From Acetivibrio straminisolvens JCM 21531 (GTDB taxonomy: Bacteria; Bacillota; Clostridia; Acetivibrionales; Acetivibrionaceae), in NCBI RefSeq assembly GCF_000521465.1, contig NZ_BAVR01000032.1, positions 1 through 42,229 on the forward strand: a stretch of 42,229 bases of DNA, in the 5' to 3' direction. The notes below the pieces were generated by a model, which was not told the origin of the DNA, made no database searches, and was given only the letters and a program-made list of their open reading frames with translations. The stretch's first letter is position 1, and the number at the start of each line of letters is the position of its first letter. The translations under genes and the position numbers were made by a program. Below, in pieces: positions 22,662 through 31,924 of this stretch.

Positions 22662-23262
22662 ACTGACTATATCGAGAATTATTTTGGTCCCGGTTTTTAT
22701 GCTATTGATAATACCGATTCCGGAATGGATTGTAAACAGCAGCCTTCTGTCTTTTGCTCATTCGCAGCTTAAAGACATAAACTTTTTCATTGAAAACTAC
22801 GGCAATTATATTGCAGCAATGTTGTTTTTTATAGCTGCAAGCACCGATGGTCTGGACGGATATATAGCAAGAAAGAGAAAGCAGGTAACGAATTTCGGAA
22901 AGTTTTTAGACCCTATAGCTGACAAACTCTTAGTTACAGCTGCACTTATTGCTCTCGTAGAAAGAAACGATCTTTCTTCATGGGTTGCCATTATAATAAT
23001 CGCAAGAGAGTTTATAATTACGGGGTTAAGACTTGTTGCTGCCAGTGAAGGAATTGTTATTGCAGCAAGCAAATGGGGGAAAATCAAGACAGTTACTCAG
23101 ATTATTGCTATTTTAGCCGCACTTGTAAGAGGTTATCTGGTGGATGTTTTGCTGGGATTTCCGATAGACAAAATTTTAATTCTGCTTGCTGTTATTGCCA
23201 CCATCTATTCCGCTTATGAATATATTGTGAAAAATGCCCATGTTATTAACCAAGACAAGTAA
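22645..23262 (+). CDS. pgsA: CDP-diacylglycerol-glycerol-3-phosphate 3-phosphatidyltransferase
   Basis: Membrane enzyme committing CDP-diacylglycerol to phosphatidylglycerol. The CDP-alcohol phosphotransferase motif is complete: STDGLDGYIARKRKQ, then FGKFLDPIADKL. There are about five hydrophobic helices in 205 residues. A polar segment of some 25 residues between the first two helices (EWIVNSSLLSFAHSQ onward) makes it slightly longer than Bacillus PgsA. AGGAGAGG precedes the ATG, within the end of rimO. rimO-pgsA is a common Firmicutes pair. Confidence 0.92.
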   Translation: MNLPNKLTISRIILVPVFMLLIIPIPEWIVNSSLLSFAHSQLKDINFFIENYGNYIAAMLFFIAASTDGLDGYIARKRKQVTNFGKFLDPIADKLLVTAALIALVERNDLSSWVAIIIIAREFIITGLRLVAASEGIVIAASKWGKIKTVTQIIAILAALVRGYLVDVLLGFPIDKILILLAVIATIYSAYEYIVKNAHVINQDK

Positions 23263-23276
23263 AATAGAGAGAAAAG

Positions 23277-23307
23277 GAGTCAGAGAACATTGCTCTGGCT
23301 CTTTTTT
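23277..23307 (+). terminator. Terminator after pgsA
   Basis: GAGTCAGAG (23277-23285) pairs with CTCTGGCTC (23293-23301) with one G-U pair, followed by six T. It ends the rimO-pgsA unit. The stretch from here to 23529 is AT-rich; I see no gene in it. Confidence 0.88.
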
Positions 23308-23529
23308 ATAATCAAATTCCCAATTTAAAAAAGTGTACAAAGCATGTTTATCAGCCGAAATGCAACATTTAATACTGTGATATAAAAAAGTGAATAATAA
23401 AATTGGTAATTCAAAATTTGGAAAATGTATTGATTAAAAATAAACTTGTAGCTATAGCAAATACAAGGGTTTCAAGGAGAATTTAAAGGATAATTGCAAT
23501 AAATGTTTTGCGAAAAATTGAGGAAATCC

Positions 23530-23558
23530 TTGCATATATGATAAATATATTATATACT
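23530..23558 (+). promoter_or_regulatory. Promoter of the fapR-fab operon
   Basis: TTGCAT (23530-23535), exactly 17 nt, then TATACT (23553-23558). A start site near 23565 would put the FapR operator immediately downstream, a good arrangement for repression. Confidence 0.7.
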
Positions 23559-23570
23559 TTTAATATCAGA

Positions 23571-23590
23571 GATTAGTACCAGGTAATAAT
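23571..23590 (+). promoter_or_regulatory. FapR operator
   Basis: GATTAGTACCAGGTAATAAT closely matches the FapR box (ATTAGTACC-N-GGTACTAAT type), with an intact left half and one mismatch in the right. It lies between the promoter and fapR, so FapR should repress its own operon until malonyl-CoA releases it. Confidence 0.8.
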
Positions 23591-23720
23591 TATGCAAAAA
23601 GATAATATAATATATAATAAATGACATGTTACTCAATGATAATTTGAAAAAAAGAAAGAACCATATTGCTCCGGGACGAAAAACTCTATAGAATGGCCCG
23701 GAATAAAAAGAGGTGAACAC

Positions 23721-24288
23721 ATGAGCAGGTCGTCATGTATGAAGAAAGAGAGGCAGGCTATACTCCTCGAAAAACTTGAGCATGACCCCTTTCTTACAGA
23801 TGAAGAGCTATCTGAAATGTTAGGTGTGAGTGTGCCTACAATAAGGCTTGACAGACTGGAACTGGGTATTCCGGAGCTTAGGGAAAGAATAAAAAAACGT
23901 GGCACAAAAAAACTATAGCAAGGTAAAATCACTTCAGGTTAAGGATATAGTTGGAGAACTGGTTGATATAACGTTGGGGCAGGGAGGTATTTCGATACTT
24001 GAAACCAACTCAAAAATGGTTTTTGAGAAAACAAGAATAATTCAGGGACATTATATATATTCCCTGGCAGAATCCCTTGCCATTGCAGTGATAGATGCCC
24101 AAGTAGCCTTGGTTGGAGTGGCAAATATAAAGTACAAGATTCCGGTATATGCGGGAAGCAAGCTTGTTGCCAAGGCTGAGGTTAAAAAAGCAAAGGATAA
24201 TAAATTTATAGTTTGGGTAAAGATTACTGAGAAAAATGTTGAAGTGTTCAGGGGGAAATTTATTTTGGTGTCCCTTGAAAAAATTTGA
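23721..24288 (+). CDS. fapR: Fatty acid biosynthesis transcriptional regulator FapR (one frameshift)
   Basis: Malonyl-CoA-responsive repressor of lipid synthesis genes. The N-terminus has a DeoR-like helix-turn-helix ([20 protein letters not shown]) and linker helix (ELRERIKNVA), the C-terminus a hot-dog fold that binds malonyl-CoA ([15 protein letters not shown]). The two parts lie in different frames: the A run at 23891-23897 has seven A where six give [12 protein letters not shown], so this is a one-base gain. The repaired protein has 188 residues, normal for FapR. AGAGGTG precedes the ATG. A FapR box lies 130 nt upstream and plsX follows, the usual Firmicutes arrangement. Confidence 0.93.
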
Positions 24289-24348
24289 AATGTGTAGTAA
24301 TTTATTGGAGAGAAAATTATAGACTATTGGTTTTAGGAGTGAATACTT

Positions 24349-25368
24349 TTGATTATATTGGTTGATGCAATGGGTGGAGATAATGCGCCCGATGCCATTG
24401 TTAACGGATGTTTGGATGCTGTTTCGGAAGCTGAAGGCTTTGAAGTGTTGCTAATAGGTGACGAGGAAAGAATCCGGGAAATATTGAATAAGAGAAGCTA
24501 TGATACCTCTCGAGTCAAGATTCACCATGCTTCTGAAGTTATCACTGTTGAAGATACGCCTACAAAGGCAATCAAAACCAAGAAGGATTCTTCCATGGTT
24601 GTAGGTTTCAAGCTTCTAAAGGAGAAAAAAGGAGACATATTTTTATCCTGCGGTAACAGCGGAGCACTGATGGCAGGTGCCCTATTCATACTCGGCAGAA
24701 TAAAGGGTGTTGACAGGCCTGCAATTGCAGCAATAGTACCCACCAAGTCAGGAAAAGGCCTTATTATAGATGCAGGACTCAATACCGTTTGCAAACCTGT
24801 TAATTATCAGCAGTTTGGTATAATGGGCTCAATTTATATGAAAGAGATGCTGGGGGTTGACAATCCGAAGGTTGGCCTTTTAAATATTGGAGCCGAAGTG
24901 GGAAAGGGCAATGAGACGCTGAAAAACGCGTATTCGCTTCTTTCAGAATCAAGTATTAATTTTGTAGGAAATATTGAGGGAAATGATGTGGCTTTAGGCA
25001 CAGTCGATGTGGTTGTTTGCGATGGTTTTGCAGGAAATGTGCTGCTCAAATTCTATGAAGGAGCAGGTTCATATTTCTTTAGCCTCATAAAGGGTATTTT
25101 GCTTAAGAATTTTAAGACAAAAATGGCAGCCCTTTTGCTCAAGAAAGATATGAAGGTTATAAAAATGATTATGGATGCAGACGAAAACGGAGGCGCTCCT
25201 ATATTGGGAGTTGACGGTCTTGTACTCAAAAGTCACGGCAGTTCAAACGCGAAAACAATAAAAAATGTAGTTATTAAAGCCAGTAAATTTGCGGGAACGA
25301 AGGTATTGGAAAAAATAAGGCAAGAGTTTGTTAATATGGAGGTCGAGGAGATTGAACAGGACTTATAA
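24349..25368 (+). CDS. plsX: Phosphate acyltransferase PlsX
   Basis: Converts acyl-ACP to acyl phosphate, the donor for phosphatidic acid synthesis in Firmicutes. The 339-residue protein is intact: VDAMGGDNAPDAIV at the start, SCGNSGALMAGALF, VGLLNIGAEVGKGNE, CDGFAGNVLLKF and GVDGLVLKSHGSS. The start is TTG 24349, 8 nt after AGGAGTG (24335-24341); no better ATG exists. Its end overlaps the TTG start of fabH by 17 nt. Second gene of the FapR-controlled operon. Confidence 0.95.
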   Translation: MIILVDAMGGDNAPDAIVNGCLDAVSEAEGFEVLLIGDEERIREILNKRSYDTSRVKIHHASEVITVEDTPTKAIKTKKDSSMVVGFKLLKEKKGDIFLSCGNSGALMAGALFILGRIKGVDRPAIAAIVPTKSGKGLIIDAGLNTVCKPVNYQQFGIMGSIYMKEMLGVDNPKVGLLNIGAEVGKGNETLKNAYSLLSESSINFVGNIEGNDVALGTVDVVVCDGFAGNVLLKFYEGAGSYFFSLIKGILLKNFKTKMAALLLKKDMKVIKMIMDADENGGAPILGVDGLVLKSHGSSNAKTIKNVVIKASKFAGTKVLEKIRQEFVNMEVEEIEQDL

Positions 25369-26346
25369 TTGCGGGATTTTAGGATTGGGAAGCAGCCTTC
25401 CGGAGAAGGTTCTTACTAATCAAGATTTGGAAAAAATGGTGGACACATCGGATGAATGGATTACAAAGAGAACCGGAATATCGGAAAGAAGAATATTGGA
25501 TGAGGATATGCCGACGTACAAACTGGGAGTGGAGGCTGCCAAGAAAGCTCTGGCCGATGCCGGAGTAGAAGCGGAAGAAGTCGATTTGATAATTGTAACT
25601 ACGGAAACACCCGACTATCTTACACCATCCATGTCCTGCCTTATTCAAAGCGAGATTGGAGCAACCAGGGCAGCAGCCTTTGATCTAAATGCTGCATGCT
25701 CGGGATTCATTTATGGAATGTCTGTAGCAAATCAGTTTATTAAATCGGGATTTTACAAATATATATTGATTGTAGGTTGTGAAGGACTTTCAAAAGTAAC
25801 CGATTGGAAAGACAGGAATACCTGTGTGCTCTTTGGAGACGGGGCAGGTGCGGCGCTGTTCGGACCGGTAGAGGAGGGCTATGGAATAATCACCACCTAT
25901 ACCGGAGCGATAGGTGAACTGGGTAAAAATCTTACCATCCCCTGTTGTTTTGTTTCACCTCAGGATATTGAGGTAAGAGTAGGAGAAAATAAAAGGACGC
26001 TGTGGATGGATGGCGGCGAGGTCTTTAAATTTGCAGTAAGAATAATGGAGCATGGGGCATTAAAAGTATTGGAAGACTCGGGACTTACTATGGATGACAT
26101 AAAGCTGATTGTACCACACCAGGCAAATATCAGAATTTTGGAAGGTGCGGCAAAGAGGCTTGACGTACCAAACGACAAGATATTTTCAAATCTTCACAAG
26201 TACGGTAATATCTCGTCTGCGTCCATACCTGTGGGATTGATGAGTCTTATAGGCAAAATCTCATTTCAAATGGAGATAATTTGATTTTGGTTGGCTTTGG
26301 AGGAGGTCTTACTTGGGGATCTGCCATAATCAAATGGAATAAATAA
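25352..26346 (+). CDS. fabH: 3-oxoacyl-ACP synthase III (one frameshift)
   Basis: Starts fatty acid synthesis by condensing acyl-CoA with malonyl-ACP. The catalytic triad is visible: Cys in DLNAACSGF (about residue 116), His in VPHQANIRI and Asn in YGNISSAS. The start is TTG 25352 (NRTYNCGILGLG), with GGAGG at 25338-25342. One G is missing near 26239: GGATTGATGAG should read GGATTGGATGAG, restoring LDESYRQNLISNGDN and the conserved GFGGGLTWGSAII ending, with a stop at 26344-26346. The repaired protein has 331 residues. fabK or fabI, which often follows, is absent. Confidence 0.94.
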
Positions 26347-26396
26347 ATCATGGATAAATCAAGCTGAAACTTTGCTTTAATATTGGAGGGAGAGGA

Positions 26397-27332
26397 ATGG
26401 GAAAACTAGCGTTTTTGTTTTCGGGACAGGGAGCACAATATGTCGGAATGGGTAAACAAATAGCTGATGAGTACAAATCTGCCGATGCGATATTTGATGA
26501 GGCATCGGAAGCTTTGGGCTTTGATGTAAAGAAAATGGTTTTTGAAGGTGATGAAGATACCCTCAAGATAACTGAAAATACTCAGCCTGCTATTGTGACA
26601 ACAAGTGTGGCTTTGCTTCAGCCGCTTCTTGAGAAAGGGATAAAGCCCGATGTTGTCGCTGGATTGAGTCTTGGAGAATATTCAGCCCATGTTGCGGCAG
26701 GTACAATGAGTTTTAAAGATGCCGTATCTTTGGTAAGAAAAAGAGGTAAATTTATGCAAGAGGCGGTGCCGGTTGGAGTTGGCACCATGGCAGCTATAAT
26801 AGGTCTTGACAGCCAAGCGGTGAAGGAATGCTGTAAAAAGGCATCCTCCGAAGGAATAGTAGAGCCGGCAAACTTTAACTGCCCGGGTCAAATAACTGTT
26901 GCAGGAGAGGTAAAAGCTGTAGAAAAGGCTGTAGAGATTGCAAAAGAGATGGGAGCAAAAAAAGCAATGCTTCTTGCCGTTAGTGCTCCGTTTCACTGCA
27001 GCATGTTAAAGCCGGCAGGAGATAAGCTTGCACAGGAGCTTGAAAAAGTGAGCTTCAGCGACATTCAAATTCCTGTGGTAACGAATGTAACAGCAGAATA
27101 TATTTTTGATAAAGACAAGGTAAAGGATCTTTTGATAAGACAGGTAAGCAGTTCGGTATTGTTTGAAGATTCTATAAGAAATATGATTGAAAATGGTGTG
27201 GATACTTTTGTTGAGATAGGTCCAGGTAAAGTACTAAGCGGTTTTGTTAAGAAGATCAGCAAAGAAATGAAAACTCTCAATGTTGAGGATATCGAATCCC
27301 TTAATAAAACATTGCAGGAACTTGGAGCCTGA
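26397..27332 (+). CDS. fabD: Malonyl-CoA:ACP transacylase
   Basis: Loads malonate onto acyl carrier protein. The 311-residue protein is intact, with FSGQGAQYVGMG at the start, the active-site Ser in GLSLGEYSAH (about Ser91), the NFNCPGQITVAGE substrate region and the catalytic His in APFHCSMLKPA. A GGAGGGAGAGG site precedes the ATG. It is 50 nt after fabH and 41 nt before fabG. Confidence 0.95.
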   Translation: MGKLAFLFSGQGAQYVGMGKQIADEYKSADAIFDEASEALGFDVKKMVFEGDEDTLKITENTQPAIVTTSVALLQPLLEKGIKPDVVAGLSLGEYSAHVAAGTMSFKDAVSLVRKRGKFMQEAVPVGVGTMAAIIGLDSQAVKECCKKASSEGIVEPANFNCPGQITVAGEVKAVEKAVEIAKEMGAKKAMLLAVSAPFHCSMLKPAGDKLAQELEKVSFSDIQIPVVTNVTAEYIFDKDKVKDLLIRQVSSSVLFEDSIRNMIENGVDTFVEIGPGKVLSGFVKKISKEMKTLNVEDIESLNKTLQELGA

Positions 27333-27373
27333 TAGAATAAAGATATTCATAATGGCAATGAGAGGTGAATAGT

Positions 27374-28117
27374 ATGCAATTAAAGGGGAAAACTGCAATT
27401 GTAACCGGCTCGGGCAGAGGTATCGGCAAAGCTGTAGCATTCAAACTGGGTAATATGGGAGCAAATATTGTTCTTAACGGTACACCCGCTTCAAACAGCG
27501 TTGATGCGGCTGCTGAGGAATTTAAAGCTGCCGGAATAAATGTTGTTGTCACAAAAGGTGATGTAAGCAATCCTGAAGATGTCGAGAGTATGGTTAAAAC
27601 AGCAGTGGATACATTCGGAAGAATTGATATACTTGTAAATAACGCTGGTATAACCAGAGATATGCTCATGCTCAAAATGTCTGAAAAAGATTGGGACGAT
27701 GTTTTGGATATCAATTTAAAAGGAGCTTTTCTTTGTACAAAAGCTGTTTCTAAAATCATGTTGAAGCAAAAAAGCGGCAAAATTATAAATATTACCTCTA
27801 TTGCAGGTGTTATGGGTAACCCAGGTCAGGCTAATTATTCAGCATCTAAAGCAGGCTTGATAGGTCTTACAAAATCAACTGCAAAAGAATTTGCTGCTAA
27901 GGGGATTTGCTGTAATGCTGTGGCGCCGGGTATAATCATAACTTCCATGACTGATGTTTTACCTGACAAGGTGAAGGAAAACTATTTGAATAACATACCG
28001 CTAAAAAGGTTTGGGACGCCTGAAGAAGTGGCAAATGTTGTCGGTTTTCTTGCATCTGACGATTCAAATTATATAACGGGTCAGGTAATAAATATTGACG
28101 GCGGACTGGTAATGTAA
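27374..28117 (+). CDS. fabG: 3-oxoacyl-ACP reductase
   Basis: NADPH-dependent short-chain dehydrogenase of the elongation cycle. Seen: the cofactor loop TGSGRGIG, NNAGITRD, catalytic Ser in NITSIAGVMG, and YSASKAG with Tyr and Lys. The conserved end TGQVINIDGGLVM is complete. ATG 27374 sits 7 nt after GAGAGGTG; GTG 27365 is inside that site. It has 247 residues, intact. Confidence 0.95.
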   Translation: MQLKGKTAIVTGSGRGIGKAVAFKLGNMGANIVLNGTPASNSVDAAAEEFKAAGINVVVTKGDVSNPEDVESMVKTAVDTFGRIDILVNNAGITRDMLMLKMSEKDWDDVLDINLKGAFLCTKAVSKIMLKQKSGKIINITSIAGVMGNPGQANYSASKAGLIGLTKSTAKEFAAKGICCNAVAPGIIITSMTDVLPDKVKENYLNNIPLKRFGTPEEVANVVGFLASDDSNYITGQVINIDGGLVM

Positions 28118-28204
28118 TAATATCTTATTGTAACACTATTTGGTTAAAATCAATAGTTTACACTAAGATCAATCAAAACCCCCTGTGGAAGGAGGTGAAT
28201 GATA

Positions 28205-28429
28205 GTGTTCGAAAAAGTAAGAAAGATTATTGCAGAGCAGTTAGGTGTTGAAGAAGATGAGATAACAATGGAATCATCTTTTATTGACGATCTAGGTGCA
28301 GACTCATTGGATATTGTTGAATTGATAATGGCCCTTGAAGAGGAGTTCGACCTCGAAATTCCTGATAGCGAGGCTGAAAAGATTTCAACAGTAGGAGATG
28401 TTGTTGAGTACATTAAGAATAATTCATAA
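28205..28429 (+). CDS. acpP: Acyl carrier protein
   Basis: Carries growing acyl chains on a phosphopantetheine arm attached to the Ser of [13 protein letters not shown] (about Ser34). The protein is small (74 residues) and very acidic. The start is most likely GTG 28205, 8 nt after AGGAGGTG (28189-28196); ATG 28199 is only 2-3 nt from that site. A terminator follows at once, so this small, highly needed product ends the first part of the fab operon and fabF may depend on read-through or its own promoter. Confidence 0.95.
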   Translation: MFEKVRKIIAEQLGVEEDEITMESSFIDDLGADSLDIVELIMALEEEFDLEIPDSEAEKISTVGDVVEYIKNNS

Positions 28430-28430
28430 A

Positions 28431-28456
28431 AAAAGTCCCTGCAAAAGGGACTTTTT
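28431..28456 (+). terminator. Terminator after acpP
   Basis: AAAAGTCCCT (28431-28440) pairs with AGGGACTTTT (28446-28455), a 10-bp stem with a GCAAA loop and five T at 28452-28456. It is symmetrical enough to work partially in both directions. Confidence 0.88.
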
Positions 28457-28566
28457 ATGATAAACTTATGCTTAAGTCAAAACGGGAAGAATAATTGTTA
28501 ATTATCATAGAAATAGTTAACTTTATTATATATTTACGTACAAGTATTAGTACAGGAGGTTTAACA

Positions 28567-29802
28567 ATGAAGAGAAGAGTAGTTGTTACAGGTCTTGGAG
28601 TTGTATCCGCGTTGGGTACCGATATTAACGAGTTCTGGAACGCGATAAAAGAAGGTAAATCCGGAATAACCGCAGTAACCAAGTTCGACGTATCGAATAT
28701 GCCTACAAAGGTTGCAGCTGAGATAAAAGACTTTGATCCTACCAAGTTTATTGATAAAAAAGAAGCAAAAAGAATGGATCCTTATTGTCAGTATGCATTG
28801 GCTGCTTCAAAAATGGCTGTGGAAATGTCAGGACTTGACATTGAAAAGGTAGATAAAAACAGGTTCGGAGTTGTTGTGGGTTCGGGAATAGGCGGAATAG
28901 GTACATTTGAAGAGCAGTACAAGGTTTATATGGAAAAGGGGCCCGGCAGAGTAAGTCCGTTCTTTATACCCATGATGATTTCAAATATGGCAGCGGGACA
29001 GATTGCCATACAGTTTGGAGCAAGAGGCTTTAACGAGTGTGTTGTAACTGCGTGTGCAACATCGACTAATGCAATTGGTGACGCTTTTAAAGTTATTCAG
29101 CGGGGAGATGCCGATATTATTATTACCGGAGGATCGGAAGCTTCCATAACACCTTTGTCTTTTGCAGGTTTCTGTTCAATGAAAGCTATGACCACAACAG
29201 AGGATCCGGCTCTTGCCTGCAGACCTTTTGACGCAGAAAGAAACGGATTTGTCATGGGAGAAGGCGCAGGTATTCTTGTATTGGAAGAATTGGAGCATGC
29301 TCTAAAGAGAGGTGCAAACATTCTTGCTGAGATTGTGGGATATGGAGTCACAAATGATGCATATCATATTACCGCTCCGGCACCGGAAGGCGAAGGTGGA
29401 GCAAGATGCATGAAAATGGCTATAGATGATGCAGGAATAAAACCTGAAGATGTGAATTATATTAATGCACATGGAACATCTACCGAATACAATGACAAGT
29501 TTGAAACTGCTGCTATAAAGGCTGTATTTGGAGACCATGCAAAGAAGCTGGCTGTAAGCTCTACCAAGTCGATGACAGGACATCTTTTAGGTGCAGCAGG
29601 TGCAGTTGAGGCTATAATTACTGTCCTTGCGTTAAAGGACGGTTTCTTGCCTCCGACAATCAATTACAAGACACCGGATCCGGAATGTGATCTTGATTAT
29701 GTTCCGAATAAAGGAAGAAGTTCCGACATAACCTATGCATTGTCAAACTCTTTAGGTTTTGGAGGTCACAATGCAACTATTGCACTGAAAAAATTCTCTT
29801 AA
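28567..29802 (+). CDS. fabF: 3-oxoacyl-ACP synthase II
   Basis: Elongating condensing enzyme of type II fatty acid synthesis. The 411-residue protein is intact. Catalytic Cys in [15 protein letters not shown] and the two His in [11 protein letters not shown] and [14 protein letters not shown] are present, as is the C-terminal [15 protein letters not shown] 28567 follows CAGGAGG at 28553-28559. It lies 138 nt after acpP with a terminator between. Confidence 0.95.
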   Translation: MKRRVVVTGLGVVSALGTDINEFWNAIKEGKSGITAVTKFDVSNMPTKVAAEIKDFDPTKFIDKKEAKRMDPYCQYALAASKMAVEMSGLDIEKVDKNRFGVVVGSGIGGIGTFEEQYKVYMEKGPGRVSPFFIPMMISNMAAGQIAIQFGARGFNECVVTACATSTNAIGDAFKVIQRGDADIIITGGSEASITPLSFAGFCSMKAMTTTEDPALACRPFDAERNGFVMGEGAGILVLEELEHALKRGANILAEIVGYGVTNDAYHITAPAPEGEGGARCMKMAIDDAGIKPEDVNYINAHGTSTEYNDKFETAAIKAVFGDHAKKLAVSSTKSMTGHLLGAAGAVEAIITVLALKDGFLPPTINYKTPDPECDLDYVPNKGRSSDITYALSNSLGFGGHNATIALKKFS

Positions 29803-29827
29803 TAATTGCAATTGTATTTTATAGAAG

Positions 29828-29851
29828 GGGGACGGAATTATTCCGTTCCCC
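29828..29851 (+). other. GC-rich hairpin between fabF and rnc
   Basis: GGGGACGGAA (29828-29837) can pair with TTCCG-T-TCCCC (29841-29851) with one bulged T and a TTA loop. No T tract follows, so intrinsic termination is doubtful. It may slow the polymerase or be an RNA processing site near the RNase III gene; that is inference. Confidence 0.5.
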
Positions 29852-29925
29852 TAAAGTCGTGAGGTGTTATGATATTTTTTCCATCGGGGAATGTATATTA
29901 TAGCCTTTGAAGGATGGGAGGAGCA

Positions 29926-30636
29926 ATGTTTAGTTTAGACAGTTTTATGGGCAGGATAAAGGAACTGGAAGGGATTATTGATTATTGCTTTGAGGACAAG
30001 ATGAAGCTGGTATTGGCTTTGACTCACAGTTCCTATGCCAATGAATGCAGGGATGAAAGAATATCAAGCAATGAAAGGCTTGAATTTCTGGGTGATACCG
30101 TTTTAAACATGGTTGTCAGCGAATACATTTATACAAACTGTTCATACCTGGCAGAAGGAGAAATGACGAAGTTTAGAGCCAATGTGGTATGTGAACGTAC
30201 TTTGGCTGAGTGTGCACAAAACATAAGCATTGGGAAATACCTCCTTCTCGGAAAGGGCGAGGAAAACACCGGTGGAAGGACAAGGGTTTCAATACTTTCA
30301 GATGCTGTTGAAGCGCTGATAGGGGCTATATATATTGACGGCGGCCTGGAGAATGCAAGAACTTTTGTATTGAACCAACTGGGCAAAACAATAGAGGAAT
30401 CTATTCAAGGAATACTTTTTATGGATTACAAGACCCAGCTTCAGGAGATTATTCAGAAAACAAATGACCACAAAATTGCATATGAGATAATTGAAGAAAA
30501 AGGGCCTGACCACAGTAAGGTGTTTGTTGCACAGGTAAAAGTTAATGAAAAGGTAGTAGGAGTCGGGGAAGGCCGGACCAAAAAGGAAGCGGAACAGATG
30601 GCTGCAAAATCATCATTAAAGAATATCAATGCCTAA
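29926..30636 (+). CDS. rnc: Ribonuclease III
   Basis: Cuts double-stranded RNA, including rRNA precursors. The 236-residue protein has the signature NERLEFLGDTVLN with catalytic acidic residues, SDAVEALIGAIYIDGG, and a C-terminal double-stranded RNA-binding domain (DYKTQLQEIIQ to EAEQMAAKSSL). ATG 29926 follows GGGAGGAG at 29916-29923; the ATG at 29914 overlaps that site and is unlikely. It begins the rnc / Elp3-like / smc / ftsY order seen in many Clostridia. Confidence 0.95.
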   Translation: MFSLDSFMGRIKELEGIIDYCFEDKMKLVLALTHSSYANECRDERISSNERLEFLGDTVLNMVVSEYIYTNCSYLAEGEMTKFRANVVCERTLAECAQNISIGKYLLLGKGEENTGGRTRVSILSDAVEALIGAIYIDGGLENARTFVLNQLGKTIEESIQGILFMDYKTQLQEIIQKTNDHKIAYEIIEEKGPDHSKVFVAQVKVNEKVVGVGEGRTKKEAEQMAAKSSLKNINA

Positions 30637-30752
30637 ATATCAATCCATAAAACTATAATATATAAAATTTTAAGCGATAATAGATATGCAATAAAACATA
30701 ATGTCGAGTCTAATTAAATACATTATTACAACAGGATTTAAGAGGGAAAATA

Positions 30753-31769
30753 ATGGCTTTTAAGCATATTGTTATACCGATTTTTATTCCCCACAAGGGT
30801 TGTCCTTTTGACTGCATATATTGCAATCAAAAGTATATAAGCGGTCAAAAAGATGATATGACCGAAGATAAGATGATATCGATTATTGAGTCCCATATTA
30901 ATTCTGCCGGCCAAGATGCATACATTGAGATTGGCTTTTATGGCGGCAGTTTTACAGGAATAGAGAGAGAAGAACAATATAAATATCTTGGGACGGCCAA
31001 TAGATATATAAAAGAGGGCAAGGTTAAAAGCATACGGCTTTCAACCCGTCCGGACTATATAACCGGTGAAATTCTTGATTATTTGAAGAAATATTCTGTA
31101 AACACAATAGAGCTAGGGGTACAGAGCCTTGATGATGAAGTCCTTCAAAAGACCTGCAGGGGTCATAGTGCTGAGGATGTCTACAATGCTTCGGCTCTTA
31201 TAAAGAAGTGGGGCTTTGTTCTCGGAATACAGACAATGATAGGGCTTCCGGGAGACAGCAGGCAGAAGGCCCTTCATACTGCAGAAAAGGTTGTTGGCAT
31301 AAAACCTGATATTTTAAGGATTTATCCTACACTGGTGGTTAGGGGGACCTATCTTGAAAAGATGTATAACAAGGGTGAATACACTCCTTTAGAGCTTGAG
31401 GAAGCAGTTGAACTTTGTGCCGAGCTTCTCTATATTTATGAAAAGAACAATATAAATGTAATAAGAATTGGGCTTCAGCCTACCGAGAGCATAAATGAAG
31501 GCGGTGACGTGATAGCCGGTCCTTTTCATCCGGCTTTCAGGCAGTTGGTAGAGTCAAGAATGGCTCTTGACGTTATCGAAAAGGCGATTATAGAGCAAAA
31601 TCTGTCGAAAAAAAGCAGTCTTATAATTTGCACCGATAAAAAAGAAATATCGAATGTTATAGGTCAGGGCAGGAAAAATGTAGAATATTTAAGAAAAAAG
31701 TATGGATATGATAAAATAATTGTCAGAGAATATAATGTGGGACATGAAATTTATGATATAAAATATTAA
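30753..31769 (+). CDS. Elp3-like radical SAM protein lacking an acetyltransferase domain
   Basis: A 338-residue radical SAM protein with the cluster motif CPFDCIYC (CX3CX2C, about residues 17-24), GFYGGSFTGI and STRPDYI. These, and ELGVQSLDDEVL, are typical of the COG1243 Elp3 group, which modifies wobble uridine in tRNA when joined to a GNAT domain. Here the protein ends after the radical SAM and a short C-terminal part, so no acetyltransferase is present. Clostridia commonly carry such a protein between rnc and smc, and its substrate is not established to my knowledge. AGAGGGAAA precedes the ATG. Confidence 0.8.
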   Translation: MAFKHIVIPIFIPHKGCPFDCIYCNQKYISGQKDDMTEDKMISIIESHINSAGQDAYIEIGFYGGSFTGIEREEQYKYLGTANRYIKEGKVKSIRLSTRPDYITGEILDYLKKYSVNTIELGVQSLDDEVLQKTCRGHSAEDVYNASALIKKWGFVLGIQTMIGLPGDSRQKALHTAEKVVGIKPDILRIYPTLVVRGTYLEKMYNKGEYTPLELEEAVELCAELLYIYEKNNINVIRIGLQPTESINEGGDVIAGPFHPAFRQLVESRMALDVIEKAIIEQNLSKKSSLIICTDKKEISNVIGQGRKNVEYLRKKYGYDKIIVREYNVGHEIYDIKY

Positions 31770-31924
31770 TTTTATAATATTGTTTGTTAGTTTGGATTGT
31801 TATAAAATAGTATTAGGCTAGAAATTATCTCGTATCGGTTATCATATATTTCTAAAGAGAGAATTAAATTTATTTTATTTTATTTAATTTATATAAGTTA
31901 TATTTTATTGAGGAGGAAAAGTGT

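Noticed and set aside
23310-23529. rpmF or another small gene upstream of fapR
   Set aside because: rpmF often precedes fapR or plsX in Firmicutes, but no L32-like zinc-ribbon peptide can be read here on either strand.
28539-28560. A second full FapR operator before fabF
   Set aside because: Only the left half TATTAGTAC is present; the right half has become AGGAGG, the fabF ribosome site. I mention it only as a half site.
29828-29851. Intrinsic terminator between fabF and rnc
   Set aside because: The hairpin is GC-rich and stable but has a bulge and no T tract, so I list it only as a hairpin.
31843-31850. CATATATT before spoVS as a sigma-K or sigma-E promoter
   Set aside because: No AC stands 16-17 nt upstream and no sigma-E -35 is visible; the octamer is common in AT-rich DNA.
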